Source: Agapetus fuscipes (lineage: Eukaryota > Arthropoda > Insecta > Trichoptera > Glossosomatidae). Taken from it: 64,000 nt of DNA. Position numbers and translations under genes: made by a program. Shown here in pieces: positions 9,208 to 19,625 of the stretch (position 1 is the stretch's first letter; every line of letters begins with the position of its first letter). The stretch covers positions 11,232,820-11,296,819 of the forward strand of contig OX637352.1 in the NCBI GenBank assembly GCA_951799405.1, read 5' to 3'. The notes below the pieces were generated by a model. That model was not told the origin of the DNA and made no database searches. It worked only from the letters and a program-made list of their open reading frames with translations.

Positions 9208-9381
9208 AATAATAAAAGCGACAAGAAGTTTCATTGTATGTTAAGCTTAATTGTGGTTACTTTTCGAGGGCAAACAAACATCCTCGAGGCGTGATTGCCT
9301 TGTAAACAGTAAAGTATCGGGTTCATCAGCCGGTAAGTGGCCTGGCTAATGTGATTATTGTTTTGCAGCATGTGTGTGCGC

Positions 9382-9412
<31 letters not shown>

Positions 9413-9654
9413 CATCATGAGGGCTTCTCGCTGGCACAGTGACATACATGCCAGTCGGATCACTCACACACTGCAATGTCATAAAAGAACCGCCATTGTT
9501 TAGAACAGAGAGGTATTAGGAAAGCGTTTTAAATTTTGAATTTTGTTTTCGGCGGGCAAACGTCACACTCGTATGTTGCGACTGCCTTCGGCAACCGATA
9601 AAAAATATTTTTACGCATTTTCCCTTGCAACCCGGCCGAATGACGTCCCAATAT
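9208..9654. other. Unassigned stretch with a GT microsatellite
   Basis: 9219-9255 is a faint SINE-A 3' end. 9388-9412 is a GT repeat. The rest is unrecognised. Confidence 0.45.
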
Positions 9655-9755
9655 TGTCTATGTTCATTTGAGATTTGGGTTTTTATTTTGTATCTACCCA
9701 TGCAGCATGTGTAAGCGCGATTATATACAAGTTTGCTTGTGGATGTATAATAAAT
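9655..9755 (+). mobile_element. Family C fragment
   Basis: TGTTCATTTGAGATTTGGGT then GCAGCATGTGTAAGCGCGA, ending at TTGCTTGTGGATG. Both ends are missing. Confidence 0.65.
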
Positions 9756-10060
9756 CGACTGCTCCAAGGAAGAAGGAAGTAACTCCTAAATTTAAGTTTT
9801 TGACTTACTTCCATTTCTGAAGGTAACAAATCATTATCTTCATTCCAAGATGACAGCCGTGTCTCTATCTCTTTTAAATTCGTTTATAAATTAATGTAAA
9901 AAATAGTTAATGCATTGTACTCCATGGAATGAATAACATTCAGTTGGCTTTCCTGCAAAACTATCTTTTTTGACTTAGTGCTGTCTTCTTTGGAGCAGTC
10001 GAAATGTGAATCGTAAATTGTAATTTTTCTCTGCAAATCAAATTATCATTACAATTATAA
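9756..10060. other. Unassigned sequence
   Basis: No signal recognised. Confidence 0.3.
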
Positions 10061-10217
10061 ATGCGTACACATATAGTGCAACTTCATACTGCGCTGTTCT
10101 CGAAGGATTTGCATGTGGCGTGTGTAAGCTATTTATTTTCACAAGAAACAGGGCGGCCTTACACCTTACAAATACTGTGTTCTTGCCTTGAGAAAAACAC
10201 CAAAATGGGAAATTGTT
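10061..10217 (-). mobile_element. SINE-A 3' part with internal deletions
   Basis: GTACACATATAGTGCAACTT starts the reversed 3' end. The GAAAAACACCAAAATGGGAA block is the body near the head. The head itself is absent. Confidence 0.6.
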
Positions 10218-10298
10218 ACAAACAACGTATGTGACGTTGGAACCATAACTAGCGTAAGGCTGGCTGATTTACTTGTTAAGATAAATAGTTTACAATCG

Positions 10299-10592
10299 TC
10301 ATATGCGGTAACAGTTGCACTTTAAATCTGTCGCCATTCCGCTAGGGGTGGCCAGAGCCTCTGCAGATTTACCTTCATTTTTCCTATCATTGCATACCTC
10401 TTTCATTTCATTCATATCCATCACCTTTTTCATACATTTCCTTCTTTTACATTCGCTTTGTACATTCCATTCTTTAACAATTTCACCAATCTGATCCAAC
10501 CATACTTTTTTCGGTCTTCCCTTTCCTATGTTTCCTTGCCCTGCATAAGCTGAATTTCTTTTTACGCTTTCCCAGTCCGTCCCTACTGTCAC
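10299..10592 (-). pseudogene. RTE-like LINE, C-terminal coding end
   Basis: The minus-strand frame of 97 codons contains GKGRPKKVWLDQIGEIVKEW, then KKVMDMNEMKEVCNDRK, then LATPSGMATDL. GRPxxxWxDxI followed by a basic stretch is the usual extreme C terminus of RTE-type LINE polyproteins. Related tails occur at 6150, 31553, 42087 and 53630. Upstream, 10593-10700 has stop codons. 10580-10640 matches 22193-22262, so the family has at least two longer copies here. The polymerase domain is absent. Confidence 0.75.
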
Positions 10593-11246
10593 ACACTCAC
10601 TTCCTCGCTTTACTTCTATTTCCCGCCCTTTCCCCTCGCAGCTGACTTCCCTATTGTCCCATATGGCTGGCGGCCATCTTGCCTCTGCGTAAGAACGCCT
10701 CTTCTATTGACAGAAGCGGCTCTCTGTGCGATAGACAACTTTTTGCTCTTCCACTCTACGCAAAGACTTAACTAAGTGTCTCGACATCACTACAGCGTGT
10801 TTAAAACATTTAATGTTCCATGATAGAACGACACATGATGAACAGCCTTTAAAATGCTTTCTGCTCGTTAAAGCGAAACGTTGGCACATTGACAGACTGC
10901 CAAAAGAACAAACAAACACGAAAGAATTCAGACATAACAGATTTGATTTCAGAATGCTTACCATGGGCTAGGCTCAACTGGTGACAGGATAGAATTGCAC
11001 AGTGACACAACGACACATGACATAACGACACATGACAGAACGACACATGTCAGAGCATCACAATGATAATACATCGCATGACAAAACATAACAGGAAAGT
11101 ACATCACAATGATAAAATCACATGACATTATATCACAAACCTAAAACAGAGCATGTAATAAACGGCACATGAAAAAACACCACATGACAAAACATCGAAA
11201 AACAGGAAACACGCATGACAAAAAAGTGAGACATGAGAAAATGAGG
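10593..11246. other. Unassigned stretch with ACACATGACA-type repeats
   Basis: 10975-11240 is dense in short phrases such as CGACACATGACA and CATCACAATGATAA. It is low-complexity in character, possibly a distant relative of family H. 10600-10720 is the degraded upstream part of the RTE-like relic. Confidence 0.4.
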
Positions 11247-11366
11247 TCACCGGTCTTGCTTGAGAATTGGCGCTTTCTTCAGCGACGACCAAGTTTGCAG
11301 AGGGCTCTTGAGGTGTGATACACACAAAAACAGCGCTCACCAAATACGTCATTCTAATATTATTAT
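11247..11366 (+). mobile_element. SINE-B 3' half, tail 1
   Basis: TCTTGCTTGAGAATTGGCGC through GAGGTGTGATACACACAAAA, ending in ATT repeats. Confidence 0.8.
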
Positions 11367-11980
11367 TATCTGTGTATAAGCGCACGTATTTCAAGTTCGC
11401 AACAATATACATATCTCCATCCATACACAAGGAAGCTTTCTTCTCTTCCACACCCGTATACGTCTACTTCTGCATATTTTCTCCTGGCTCACGCCTTGTA
11501 TGGAGAGACCGCAGCCGGTATATCTCTAGCGTCGGCATGGACATAAAATGCAGCTCGGATATTGATGCGTTTTCCCATATGCTGGAACAGTGATGGATAG
11601 TCCGCACATCTGTACTGAATCACATGGATGCTGTGCTCTTTCTAATGCGCGCTACACACAACCACTCGACATTCAAGACAAAGAATCACAAATCAGCATT
11701 GACGTGTGCGCTGGCGCATTATCTACGTTTTTTTTTTTTTTTTTTTGTATTACAGATTACTTAAAAACACATATTTCTTTTTATATTTTATTTTAATGTT
11801 TTATTTTCTCTTTTCAGGTTTGTTGAAATATGCTGCTTCTGTCAAACCACTATCTCAGGTTTTTCAACCATGATGTTGTCATCCGACCTGGAGCTCTTTT
11901 TTTCAATAGATTTGGGAAGAAGAATATAATTCACTTATTTTTCTGGCCAGAAAGAGGGATTTACATAATCAATTAACAAA
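11367..11980. other. Unassigned sequence with a T-tract
   Basis: Contains frames of 68 and 92 codons without recognised domains or a repeat basis, and an 18-base T-run near 11730. No gene call is justified. Confidence 0.3.
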
Positions 11981-12289
11981 AAAACAACGGAAATAAGCTA
12001 TACATATAGTGTAACTTCATACCGCGTTCTCCTCGAAGGAGTCGCATTTGGCGAGTGAACCTTTTTATTTTTCAGGTAAGGGGGCCAGCATTGCAGTTGA
12101 AGTGAGGGTTTCTCAAGTCCCAAGGGGGCTGTTTATTTCTTGCGAAGGCTGAATAAACCTTGCCGGTATTTTATTTTGGATTTTAAATAAAAACCGAAAC
12201 GGGAAATCATTTCTGACACCCTCCGTAGAATTCGAACCTGACTTCTCGGCGTGGAATGCAAGCACTCTACCATCTGAGCTATCGACCGG
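11981..12289 (-). mobile_element. SINE-A copy, near full length
   Basis: Reversed copy from GCTATACATATAGTGTAAC to CTGAGCTATCGACCGG. The middle block around the CTTCAACTGAAG palindrome is shortened. Confidence 0.85.
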
Positions 12290-12604
12290 ACTAAATACAC
12301 GGGACTGTAAATAAATGTGAATAACCAAACTTTTTGTGACACTTCTATTTATCAGATTCTTGCTCTACATGCTGCAGCTCTTAATAGGGATTAGTACTTT
12401 GGTAATCGGCTTGAATTCTTCAGCAACCTCACTCTTCACGCTGGCGGGCATGCAAAAATGCCACTCATAAAGGAACGTCTATATATAGAAAGCCCTCTTA
12501 TAGTTTATTCGATTTCACCAATATGTTACCTTTTGTAGATCTAATGAAGACAGCACATTTTTAAACAGTAAACAATTGTGACGTGAAACTGAGGTGGCAC
12601 TGTT
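12290..12604. other. Unassigned sequence
   Basis: No signal recognised. Confidence 0.3.
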
Positions 12605-12870
12605 AAAATCTACCATTTTTTACAATATGGTTGGTCAGCCTCATACCAACCTAAAGGTCAAGAAACAATTTTAATTTATAAACTAAATTTAAAAGTGCAC
12701 TCATAGTGCACGTGTAAGTTTGCGCTTACACATGCTGCGTATAAACATACAAAATAAACCAAACCGCTTCTCCATGAAACCAGGGTGCTATCGAGAAAGG
12801 TTTTTTTTTTTTTTTTTTAATGTGACGAGGGTCAGCCTCATACCAACCTACAGTATAGTTCAAGGTACAT
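12605..12870 (-). mobile_element. Family C pieces (5' end, then 3' part)
   Basis: 12605-12665 is a 5' end (GGTCAGCCTCATACCAACCT). 12690-12870 is a longer minus copy with GTAAGTTTGCGCTTAC and a T-run replacing part of the 5' block. Confidence 0.65.
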
Positions 12871-13039
12871 AAATAATAATTAAATTAAATAATGTGTGAA
12901 TTTCTAAAAATCAACTTTGATAATTTGTATACTCATTAAAGAAATTAATTGACGAATGAATTAAAATACAATTTATTCCTCAGTCTAACAATAAACTTAG
13001 ATAAAATAAACAATTAGTATAATTTGAAAACAGAAATAT

Positions 13040-13330
13040 TTCAATATGCAGCTAAGCTGCACATACAGTGCAACTTTTAGGCTCATGGAGATCGTATTAT
13101 GCATGGAGACGTGTGTCCTCTACAAAGGAAGTTCGTGGTTCGTGGTTCTAGGAAAGTTCGTGGTTCCTCCTTGTAGAGGACACAGTCTCCTGAGGACGTC
13201 GGATATGACTCCGACGAAACGTAGAGAAAATCGTTCTTCTCTTTTGCACGGTCAGTAAAATCCGTTTTTTTCATTCCTTAAAATGTCTAACGACCGTAAT
13301 CATAATTTAAAATCTTTAATCGTATTGTTA
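13040..13330 (+). mobile_element. PLE 3' end with CTGAGGA hairpin
   Basis: Carries two stacked structures. GTGTCCTCTACAAAGGAA and TTCCTCCTTGTAGAGGACAC form a long inverted pair (13118-13182). CTGAGGA-C-GTCGGA, loop TATGAC, TCCGAC-GAAA is at 13189-13219. The downstream block to 13325 matches 19111-19190 and 45735-45780 in reverse. No coding part remains. Confidence 0.65.
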
Positions 13331-13349
13331 TGTTTATTTCAATTGTAAT

Positions 13350-13545
13350 CAGGCTTTACGCGAATCAATCAACTTGAAATGGGGGTTTCCCTGCTGCCGA
13401 CCGAATAGGTTCTCATTTCTTGAGAACGCTGACTAAACTTTGCCGGTGCTCTGATTTGGGTTGGAAGAAAACACCGATACGGGAATCGAACCCCAGGCAT
13501 CTAGATTTGAATGGATAACAAACGTGCTACCAATTAAACGATCTG
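13350..13545 (-). mobile_element. SINE-A copy, diverged
   Basis: Body blocks GGGGGTTTCCCTGCTGCCGA and AACACCGATACGGGAATCGA are present. The tRNA-like head is heavily mutated and the 3' end is missing. Confidence 0.65.
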
Positions 13546-13574
13546 TAATCCACAATGTATGTTGCATTTTTTTT

Positions 13575-14058
13575 AAGGTTCATATTTAATGCAAGCTCAC
13601 AAGCAGACACATGTAAGTTCGCGCTTACACATGCTGCATGTGTACTTACAAAATATACCCCATATAAACATAAAACTTGCAACTCATGCCGCTTTTCCCT
13701 GAAACCGGGGTAAAAAAACGCAACTAAGCGTTATCCCCGAAGCGGTTGCATGTAGCGAAGTTAAGGGGGTCGGCCTTACGCCAACCACTTCAGTGGAAGT
13801 GGGAGTTTCCCAGCTTCCGAGAGGGCTGGTGCTCATTCCTTGTGAAGGCTGAGTAAACCTTGCCGGTATTTTATTTTGGGGTTTGAAATAAACACCGAAA
13901 CGAGAAATCATTTCTGACACCCTCGGTGGGATTCGAACCCGATCTCACGGCATGTAATGCAAGCACTCTACCAACTGAGCTATTGACCGGGGTGGCAAAA
14001 ATGAACCAAGTTTTTAGATCATGGAGGATCAGTCTCATACCAACTGATTAGCCAAGGA
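13575..14058 (-). mobile_element. Family C copy split by SINE-A
   Basis: 13575-13711 and 13989-14058 join across the SINE (TGAAACCGGGGT | TGGCAAAAATGAACC). Confidence 0.8.
13712..13988 (-). mobile_element. SINE-A copy inserted in family C
   Basis: Flanked by GGGGT at 13707-13711 and 13989-13993, which occurs once in intact family C: a 5-bp target duplication. It starts with a short A-run (oligo-T in the element's sense) and ends CTGAGCTATTGACC. About 40 bp near the 3' end is missing. Confidence 0.85.
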
Positions 14059-14434
14059 ATAGAATTACTGATAAAAAAAAAAAAACAAAAAAAATCGGTA
14101 ACTGCTTGTGTGACATAAAATAAATGTTATTCTTTTCAGTTGGCAGCATCATGTGATGATGTAAATTTTTTGACCTTGTCTCTGGTATAATGGCGGACGT
14201 GTTCCGAATTTGAAAAAAGTACGGAATTCGAATTCAAATTTGGAACAATTTAAATTTGAATGCGGCAAATACCCAGGTACGCGACATTGACAGAGAGAGT
14301 ATTAGAGGTAAAATACGCCATGCCCCAAATTTGACGTTTTTACTGTAAGTTTTATTTGCTATACAATTAAAAAGTCACTATTAGAAGTAAATATAAAATT
14401 CAGAATCCATTATTACAAAAAAATGGAAATAGTT
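14059..14434. other. Unassigned sequence
   Basis: No repeat or coding signal recognised. 14210-14260 has AAATTTGAA-type self-similar phrases. Confidence 0.3.
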
Positions 14435-14524
14435 TGGTATGAGGCTGACCATCCATGCTGTAAAAATGGTTCCCTTTTTAACTCACAAATACCTCAGTTT
14501 ATGTTCATATGAGGTTTGAGTTTT
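14435..14524 (+). mobile_element. Family C fragment, 5' part
   Basis: GGTATGAGGCTGACCATCCA then TATGTTCATATGAGGTTTGA, with the middle block deleted. Confidence 0.65.
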
Positions 14525-14559
14525 CTTTTGAATAAAACTAAATAGCTGCATAAAAAACA

Positions 14560-14640
14560 AAAACATACAAAGTTTTTAATACCTGATGATGGTCAATATA
14601 TAACCGAAAACGTTTGTAAATAAAAAATAAAATTAACGGG
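14560..14640 (+). mobile_element. PLE 3'-end remnant with CTGATGA hairpin
   Basis: At 14582-14613: CTGATGA-T-GGT, loop, ACC-GAAA, followed by ACGTTTGTAA. The last phrase also follows the motif downstream of the PLE coding frame at 48946. Confidence 0.65.
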
Positions 14641-14752
14641 TGAAAAAATCCCCGTTTTTAATAAAAAGTATTACTTTTTAGAGTAGTATTAAGAATGACA
14701 ACATAAAAGTTTAATAATATAGAAATAAATCAACTCCGGAAGAAAAACTTTT

Positions 14753-15220
14753 GGGGCTATTCTTAGACATTTGAGTCGTCCGTTGAGCCCACGCTTTGAC
14801 AAACTAATGATGCCTGGGCTGAAAGTCTCATCACCACGGTCATTCTTACCTACCTAAATCTAAATCTAATCTGCAAAGATATATATCATTTGAGATTCAT
14901 ATTAAATGCATTCCCACAAGCTGACATGCATACAAACTAAAAAACCCAATCTCAAATGAACATAAGCCCTGCAACTCTTGCTGACCTTCCCTGAAACAGG
15001 GGTGACATAGGCAAAGTGAACAATTTTTTACAGTATGGGTGGTCAGTCGCATACCAACCTATCAGTCAAGGAAATATAACCAATTTTGATAATATTTGTA
15101 TCAGCTGTAATCAGCTGTTCACTTGCGGCCATCTTGGATTGACAGGTCTTTATACAAATGCATCATTAGTTGTCAAAGCTTGGGCTCAACGGACGACTAA
15201 AATGTCTAAGAATAGCACCG
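14753..15220. mobile_element. Foldback MITE D split by family C
   Basis: Arms GGGGCTATTCTTAGACATTT and AAATGTCTAAGAATAGCACC. The interior contains AGCTGTTCACTTGCGGCCAT. Family C lies at about 14866-15077, between CATTCTTACCTAC and CCAATTTTGATAA. The uninterrupted form is at 22715-22957. Confidence 0.85.
14866..15077 (-). mobile_element. Family C copy inserted in MITE D
   Basis: Starts TAAATCTAAATCTAATCTGC and ends GTCAAGGAAATATAA. The internal hairpin is deleted (CATGCATACAAACTAAAAAA). Confidence 0.8.
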
Positions 15221-15569
15221 TTTTTGTTTTATTTCTAGATTATTAATCTCAATTTCAATACACAAACCTTTCATCTTTAGAATACGAGTTTGATAAGAAA
15301 AAAAGAGTTGGTCAGTTTTTTTCTGAACCAGCGAAAATAAAACGCTATTGAACTGGTGCAAAGTCGACATAATAACACGATGTCCTCTACATAACAATTT
15401 ATTTCAATGTTGTTTTTTGGAATATCGTGTTAGCGCAAAACGCACGCGTTCAGAATAAGTTATTTGTGCCAATACACTTCAGGCGTACCAATGCGCAGGA
15501 ATTTGAATATCCTGGTATGAAAGAGTACACGGAGATGGTTCGGTCATCAAGAAATAATAATAAGACTAA
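15221..15569. other. Unassigned sequence
   Basis: No signal recognised. Confidence 0.3.
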
Positions 15570-15827
15570 TCCAATCGTAGTTGCAAAGATATTTGACATT
15601 GGGGGTTCACATTATATGCACTCTCACAAACAGACACGTACAAGTACGCGCTTGCACATGCCGCATATGAACCAACAACATAAAACCCTAAATCTCAAAT
15701 GGACATACACCCTGCAACTCTTGCCATCCTTCCCTGAAACAGGGGGGACATTGGCAAAGTGTACCATTTTTTACAGCATGGGTTATCAGCCATAATATAC
15801 CAACCTATAAGTCAAGGAACACTCTTC
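15570..15827 (-). mobile_element. Family C copy, full length
   Basis: CGTAGTTGCAAAGATATTTG to CCTATAAGTCAAGGAAC. A 122-codon frame runs across it by chance. Confidence 0.85.
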
Positions 15828-15847
15828 ATTTTCGTATAAAAATTCTT

Positions 15848-16080
15848 GAGGCTAGCGCTTCGGACTAATTATTGAAAGGTTGCGGGTTAGAATCCCGGTC
15901 GACCACAAAAAATCTACCATTTATATTTTCAGATAAGCTCTTAGCTGTGTTGAAAAATTCACAAATTCACAAAGACCGGTCATCAAAAGGTCCATGCGGC
16001 ATTAAAGCAACTGTATCTTGCTTGATAATTGTCACTTTGTAGCGACGATCGAGCTCGCCAAGGGCTCTTGAGGTGTGCTT
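15848..16080 (+). mobile_element. SINE-B copy, tail 1, end missing
   Basis: Box A region mutated (GAGGCTAGCGCTTCGGACTA), box B TTAGAATCCCGG. The body is complete to GAGGTGTGCTT, where the tail stops. Confidence 0.75.
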
Positions 16081-16182
16081 AATCCCAAGCATAATTAAAA
16101 CCTATGCTGCACGGTACATAATAGTATTTTCAATTGTGATACATTATAATCAGCTCATTCTCAATCATAGTGCAAGAACCTC

Positions 16183-17055
16183 GACCGGTCCGTAGCTCAG
16201 TGGTAACACTGCGGACTCTGAATGGGAAGGTTGTGGGTTCCAATCCCGGCGGAGCACAAAAAATATACCATTTAAATTTTCAAATTTGCTCTTCGCTGGG
16301 TTGAAAAAACCGTCACCAGCAACTGGGTCTTGCTTGAGTATTGGCGCTTTGTAGCGACGACCAAGCTCGTACACCTCTGCAGCACTACAACAAGTGTCAT
16401 AGACCCCTAGAGTCTCTAGAATCTAGGGAGTCTCCCGCACAGAGCTTTGAGGAACATTCTTGGCATACCATGGGAAACATGCGTGAAGGATATTTATCGA
16501 CAGAGCAATGTTGTTTCATTCAAGGTCCTACCATTGTACGACATCACTGTCTAACATTATTCAAATTCTGAAATCCTCAACTCACACAAATTTAGAGTAC
16601 CATTATAAAAATAATTTTCATAATTATAATACTCGAAACTCAGAAAATTTACATATTAAAGGTTTTCGAACGACAAAGTTTAGAAGGAGGTCTCTTTTAA
16701 ATGCTGCACAGTCCCTATATAACGGACTTCCGATAAAAATAAAGAGGGATATGAAAAATAAACAACAAAATTATGCAATAAAGGCTTTTTCTTAGAGTCT
16801 TTTTACAATGATGCTGTACCAGTGGGATGATTTGGTTTTATTTTGGGTATGAGACGCTAATTCTCTTCTGTCTTTGTTTGCTTCAGTAATTGTTATTTTA
16901 TTAATATTTTTTTAATTATATTGTATGGCTAGTTTTAAGTATTGCGTAAGAGTATAAGTCCCAAATGAGTTTATGTAACTCCTGGGAAATATAACTTGTT
17001 TTATTATTTCAATAAAGAATTTAAAAAAAAAGGATTTCTTAAAAGAAAAAAAAGA
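16183..17055 (+). mobile_element. SINE-B with tail 2, split by a LINE
   Basis: Head, body and tail 2 (AAGTGTCATAGACCCCTAGA, CTAGGGAGTCTCCCGCACAG) lie at 16183-16442. The tail end AGGATTTCTTAAAAG resumes at 17031. The body is shortened before ACTGGGTCTTGCTTGAG. Confidence 0.85.
16443..17030 (+). pseudogene. 5'-truncated LINE (RT C terminus plus 3' UTR) in SINE-B
   Basis: The frame at 16508-16795 reads HNYNTRNSENLHIKGFRTTK then SLLNAAQSLYNGLPIKIK. This resembles the region after the polymerase in CR1/Jockey-type LINEs, where NYNTR... and LWNxLP are common. The stop at 16793-16795 is followed by a 230-bp 3' UTR with an AATAAA signal near 17010 and a short A-tail. The element is about 590 bp and lacks endonuclease and polymerase core. 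It sits exactly inside tail 2 of SINE-B, so it is younger than that SINE. Confidence 0.75.
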
Positions 17056-17084
17056 AAACGAAGGTTGCCTCCTGCAGACGTTAA

Positions 17085-17150
17085 CTATGTCGCCAGCGAT
17101 ACGTCGAGAATAATATATATTCTCCCATAACGGTTCGTCTAATATCCGAA
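17085..17150 (+). mobile_element. PLE 3'-end remnant, decayed hairpin
   Basis: TCTCCTGCAGACGTTAACTA then CCAGCGATACGTCGAG. It is the same family as 23780-23900, with both core phrases mutated (CTGCAGA, GATA). Confidence 0.5.
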
Positions 17151-17439
17151 TAGTTTAACTGACCAAAGAAATCAGCTAGTCATTTGGAATAGCGTTAGCG
17201 TATGTGACACGAAAACCAGATCATTCACTAATGTCTAGGTAATGGAAATTGTTGAAAATGTCAACAAATAGTCTATGGCATCTTCTCACGGCGTGATTGG
17301 ATTTTAAATTGTTTTTCCGACATTTGAGGTAGCCTACATTTCAGCATTTTGGTCCAATTCGTAAGAAAAATATTTAAAAGAAAAACGGTAAATTGTAGTT
17401 AATATAAACAGTTCTGTCTATGATCTTTGATCTAAGTTG
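17151..17439. other. Unassigned sequence
   Basis: No signal recognised. Confidence 0.3.
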
Positions 17440-17544
17440 CAAAAGTGGGCTTCTTCAGCCTCGAAAGTCGTGGGTTCGATTCCCGGTGGAGTAGAAAAAA
17501 ACATTTTATTTTCCAAATCTCCTCTTTTCTGGTTTGGAAACTTA
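17440..17544 (+). mobile_element. SINE-B head-and-body fragment
   Basis: GTCGTGGGTTCGATTCCCGG followed by the start of the body. It is cut by the next SINE-B. Confidence 0.65.
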
Positions 17545-17822
17545 GACCAGTCCGTAGGTTATCACTTAAGTCTCGTAATTGGAAGGTTGTAGGCTCGAAT
17601 CCCTTTTTTGTATTTTCAAAAATGCTCTTTGCTGGGTGAAAAATTTATATACCTTTACCAAAGACCGGTCACCATAGGTCCATCCAGCCTTACAACAACT
17701 GGGTCGTGCTAGTATATTGGCGCTTTTTATAGCGACGACCAAGCACGCAGAAGCTCTTGAGGTGTGATTCACACAAAAACAGCTCTCACCAAATAAATCA
17801 TCCTAATATATATATATATATG
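17545..17822 (+). mobile_element. SINE-B copy, full length, TA-repeat end
   Basis: All blocks are present. Tail 1 ends in TATATATATATATATA rather than ATT repeats, as do the CR1-like LINE ends at 17808 and 40540. Confidence 0.85.
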
Positions 17823-18180
17823 ACAGGCTTATTTATTTTAAATTACACATGATAAGAGAGCGCCGTTTTTGTGTGTGTCACACCTCAAGGGCCCTCTCCG
17901 ATCACGGATAAGACTTTTTGAAAAGGTGCGTCTTGAGAGCTCCGCAAAATATACCCATAGATTCGGAGTTCTTCACTCCGGGTGGCAGTCTGTTCCACTC
18001 CACCGGACCCGCAACACGGAAAGCACGGTCTCCAAAATTTGTACGGATCTGACGGTGCGGCTGAACCAAATTGATTGCACCATCGCCCGCGGATCTGAGT
18101 GTCTGCCTCCTCACACCCATCTCAACAGGCGAAATCATGTCAGTCAGATAAGGTGGAGCCAAGCCATTGATGGCTTTATA
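17823..18180 (-). pseudogene. CR1-like LINE 3' fragment
   Basis: The minus-strand frame at 17902-18162 reads VRRQTLRSAGDGAINLVQPH, then NFGDRAFRVAGPVEWNRLPP, then GALKTHLFKKSYP. FGDRAFxVAGPxxWNxLP is the standard post-polymerase signature of CR1/L2-type LINEs. The 3' UTR (AGGGCCCTTGAGGTGTGACA... AACGGCGCTCTC) follows at 17823-17900 on the reverse strand. It is severely 5'-truncated and nearly identical to 40560-40920. Confidence 0.85.
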
Positions 18181-18204
18181 TTTAATATTATCATATTATT
18201 ATTT

Positions 18205-18335
18205 ACCATACAACATTACAGCAACTGGATCTGCCTTGTGTAATAGCTTTCCATAGCGACGGCCAAGCTCACAGAGGGCTCTTGAGGTATGATTCACACA
18301 TAAACTCACCAAACAAATCATCCTAATACTTTTTT
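18205..18335 (+). mobile_element. SINE-B 3' half, tail 1
   Basis: ACAGCAACTGGATCTGCCTT to ACTCACCAAACAAATCATCC. It directly adjoins the CR1-like fragment. Confidence 0.7.
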
Positions 18336-18654
18336 CCTTCTAAGATTTCTCGTTTTGATGATTGGCAATCTTTCTAATATCCATTCATTCTCATCTGCCT
18401 GTATTTAATTGACAATTTATTTTTTAATTTGTTCTCTACAACTGTTCTAAAAAGTACATACTTAAATTAAAATGGTTCCGACAATTTGACAATGGATGAT
18501 ACAAACCGGTAAGAGATACAGCGTGTGTAAGCGCAAACATGCAATAACCTACTTGTGTAGGTATGTGAATGAGGTGTGAATGATTATAATACGTCATTGC
18601 AACTTTAATTATAGTTATTTATAAGATGAACTATCAATTTCGTGACTAATTATA
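18336..18654. other. Mostly unassigned, weak family C trace
   Basis: 18510-18605 shows faint family C similarity (GCGTGTGTAAGCGCAAACAT). Nothing else seen. Confidence 0.3.
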
Positions 18655-18752
18655 CCTAGTTGGTATGAGGTTGACCACCCAAATTGCGAAATTTATTCAC
18701 TTTTGTCAATGCCATTCTTGTTTCAGTGAATGCCTACAAGTTTTGCAAAGTT

Positions 18753-19052
18753 TATAATAATAATATCAGGATGATTTATTTGGTGAGCGCTGTTTTTGTG
18801 TGCATCACACATCAAGAGCTCTCTGCGAGCTTGGTCGTCGCTGTAGAAAGCGCTAATTCTCAAGCAAGAACAAGTTGATGTAAGGCTGGATGGACCTTTA
18901 GTGACCACTCTTTGGTATACGAATATAAATTTTTAACTAGCGAAGAAAGTATTTGAAAATATAAATGGTATTTTTTGTGCCTTGCCGGGTTTCGAACACA
19001 CAACCTTCCATTTACGAGTCAGAAGTGATAACCACTAGACTAAGGACCGGTC
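18753..19052 (-). mobile_element. SINE-B copy, full length, tail 1, in family C
   Basis: Reversed copy from ATAATAATATCAGGATGATT to CTAGACTAAGGACCGGTC. Box B survives as GGGTTTCGAACAC. Confidence 0.85.
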
Positions 19053-19110
19053 GGTTTTTATGTTGCAGGTTCACATGTGGCATGTGCAAACGCAAACTTA
19101 CACATGTGTG

Positions 19111-19547
19111 ATTAAAGATTTTAAATTATGATAACGGTCGTTAGACATTTTAAAGAATGAAAAAACGGATTTTACTGACCGTGCAAAAGAGAAGAACGAT
19201 TTTCTCTACGTTTCGTCGGAGTCATATCCGACGTCCTCAGGAGACGTGTATCCTCTACAAGGTGGAACCACGTTCTGTTGAATTATTGTTGTTTGTTCGA
19301 GGCCGAAGGTTGTAGGTATTTTTATTAACCTTCGGAGATACATCCATAGATGTCGCTATAGCTCCAGTTGTACAGAAGGACGATATAATGTCTTCTTGTG
19401 AAATCGTCCGATTAATGAAAGGGTGGATCATTGAAGTTAGTACTGGCCTCCATATACTGGAAAGGTTGTAGCTGTCATCTCTGTTAAAGTTGGGGTGCCT
19501 GTGTATTTCGATTGCTTCCTTCACAAGTCGGGGGATGAGAAATCTAT
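19111..19547 (-). mobile_element. 5'-truncated Penelope-like element with 9-bp target duplication
   Basis: 437 bp inserted in family C, with ACATGTGTG at 19102-19110 and 19548-19556. It holds a C-terminal coding piece, then CTACAAGG... GTCTCCTGAGGACGTCGGA with the hairpin (19208-19241), and an AT-rich 3' end. Related copies lie at 13040 and 45738. Confidence 0.8.
19255..19547 (-). pseudogene. PLE polyprotein C terminus
   Basis: About 97 in-frame codons: RLVKEAIEIHRHPNFNRDD, YNLSSIWRPVL, ending STERGSTL. REAIEIxxHxxNFNRDDGYxLSxxWxPxL is the known tail of the GIY-YIG region in Penelope-like elements. The reverse transcriptase and the GIY-YIG core are missing through 5' truncation. The apparent start codon is incidental: the frame is simply open at the insertion junction. 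Confidence 0.8.
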
Positions 19548-19625
19548 ACATGTGTGCTTGTGAGAATGCATATAATGTGAATGCTCAATGTTACATATCT
19601 TTGCAACCCAGATTAGATTAGAGAA

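Larger units (their letters stand above)
18655..19625 (+). mobile_element. Family C copy split by SINE-B and by a PLE
   Basis: Three parts: 18655-18752 (GGTTGACCACCC...), 19053-19110 (GCAGGTTCACATGTGGCATG) and 19548-19625 (TGCTTGTGAGAATGCATATA to GATTAGATTAGAG). Together they rebuild one family C unit. Confidence 0.85.

Noticed and set aside
13189..13219. Canonical hammerhead ribozyme
   Set aside because: The core phrases are there, but an extra base sits between CTGANGA and stem II in every copy and stems I/III were not established. Kept only as hammerhead-like.
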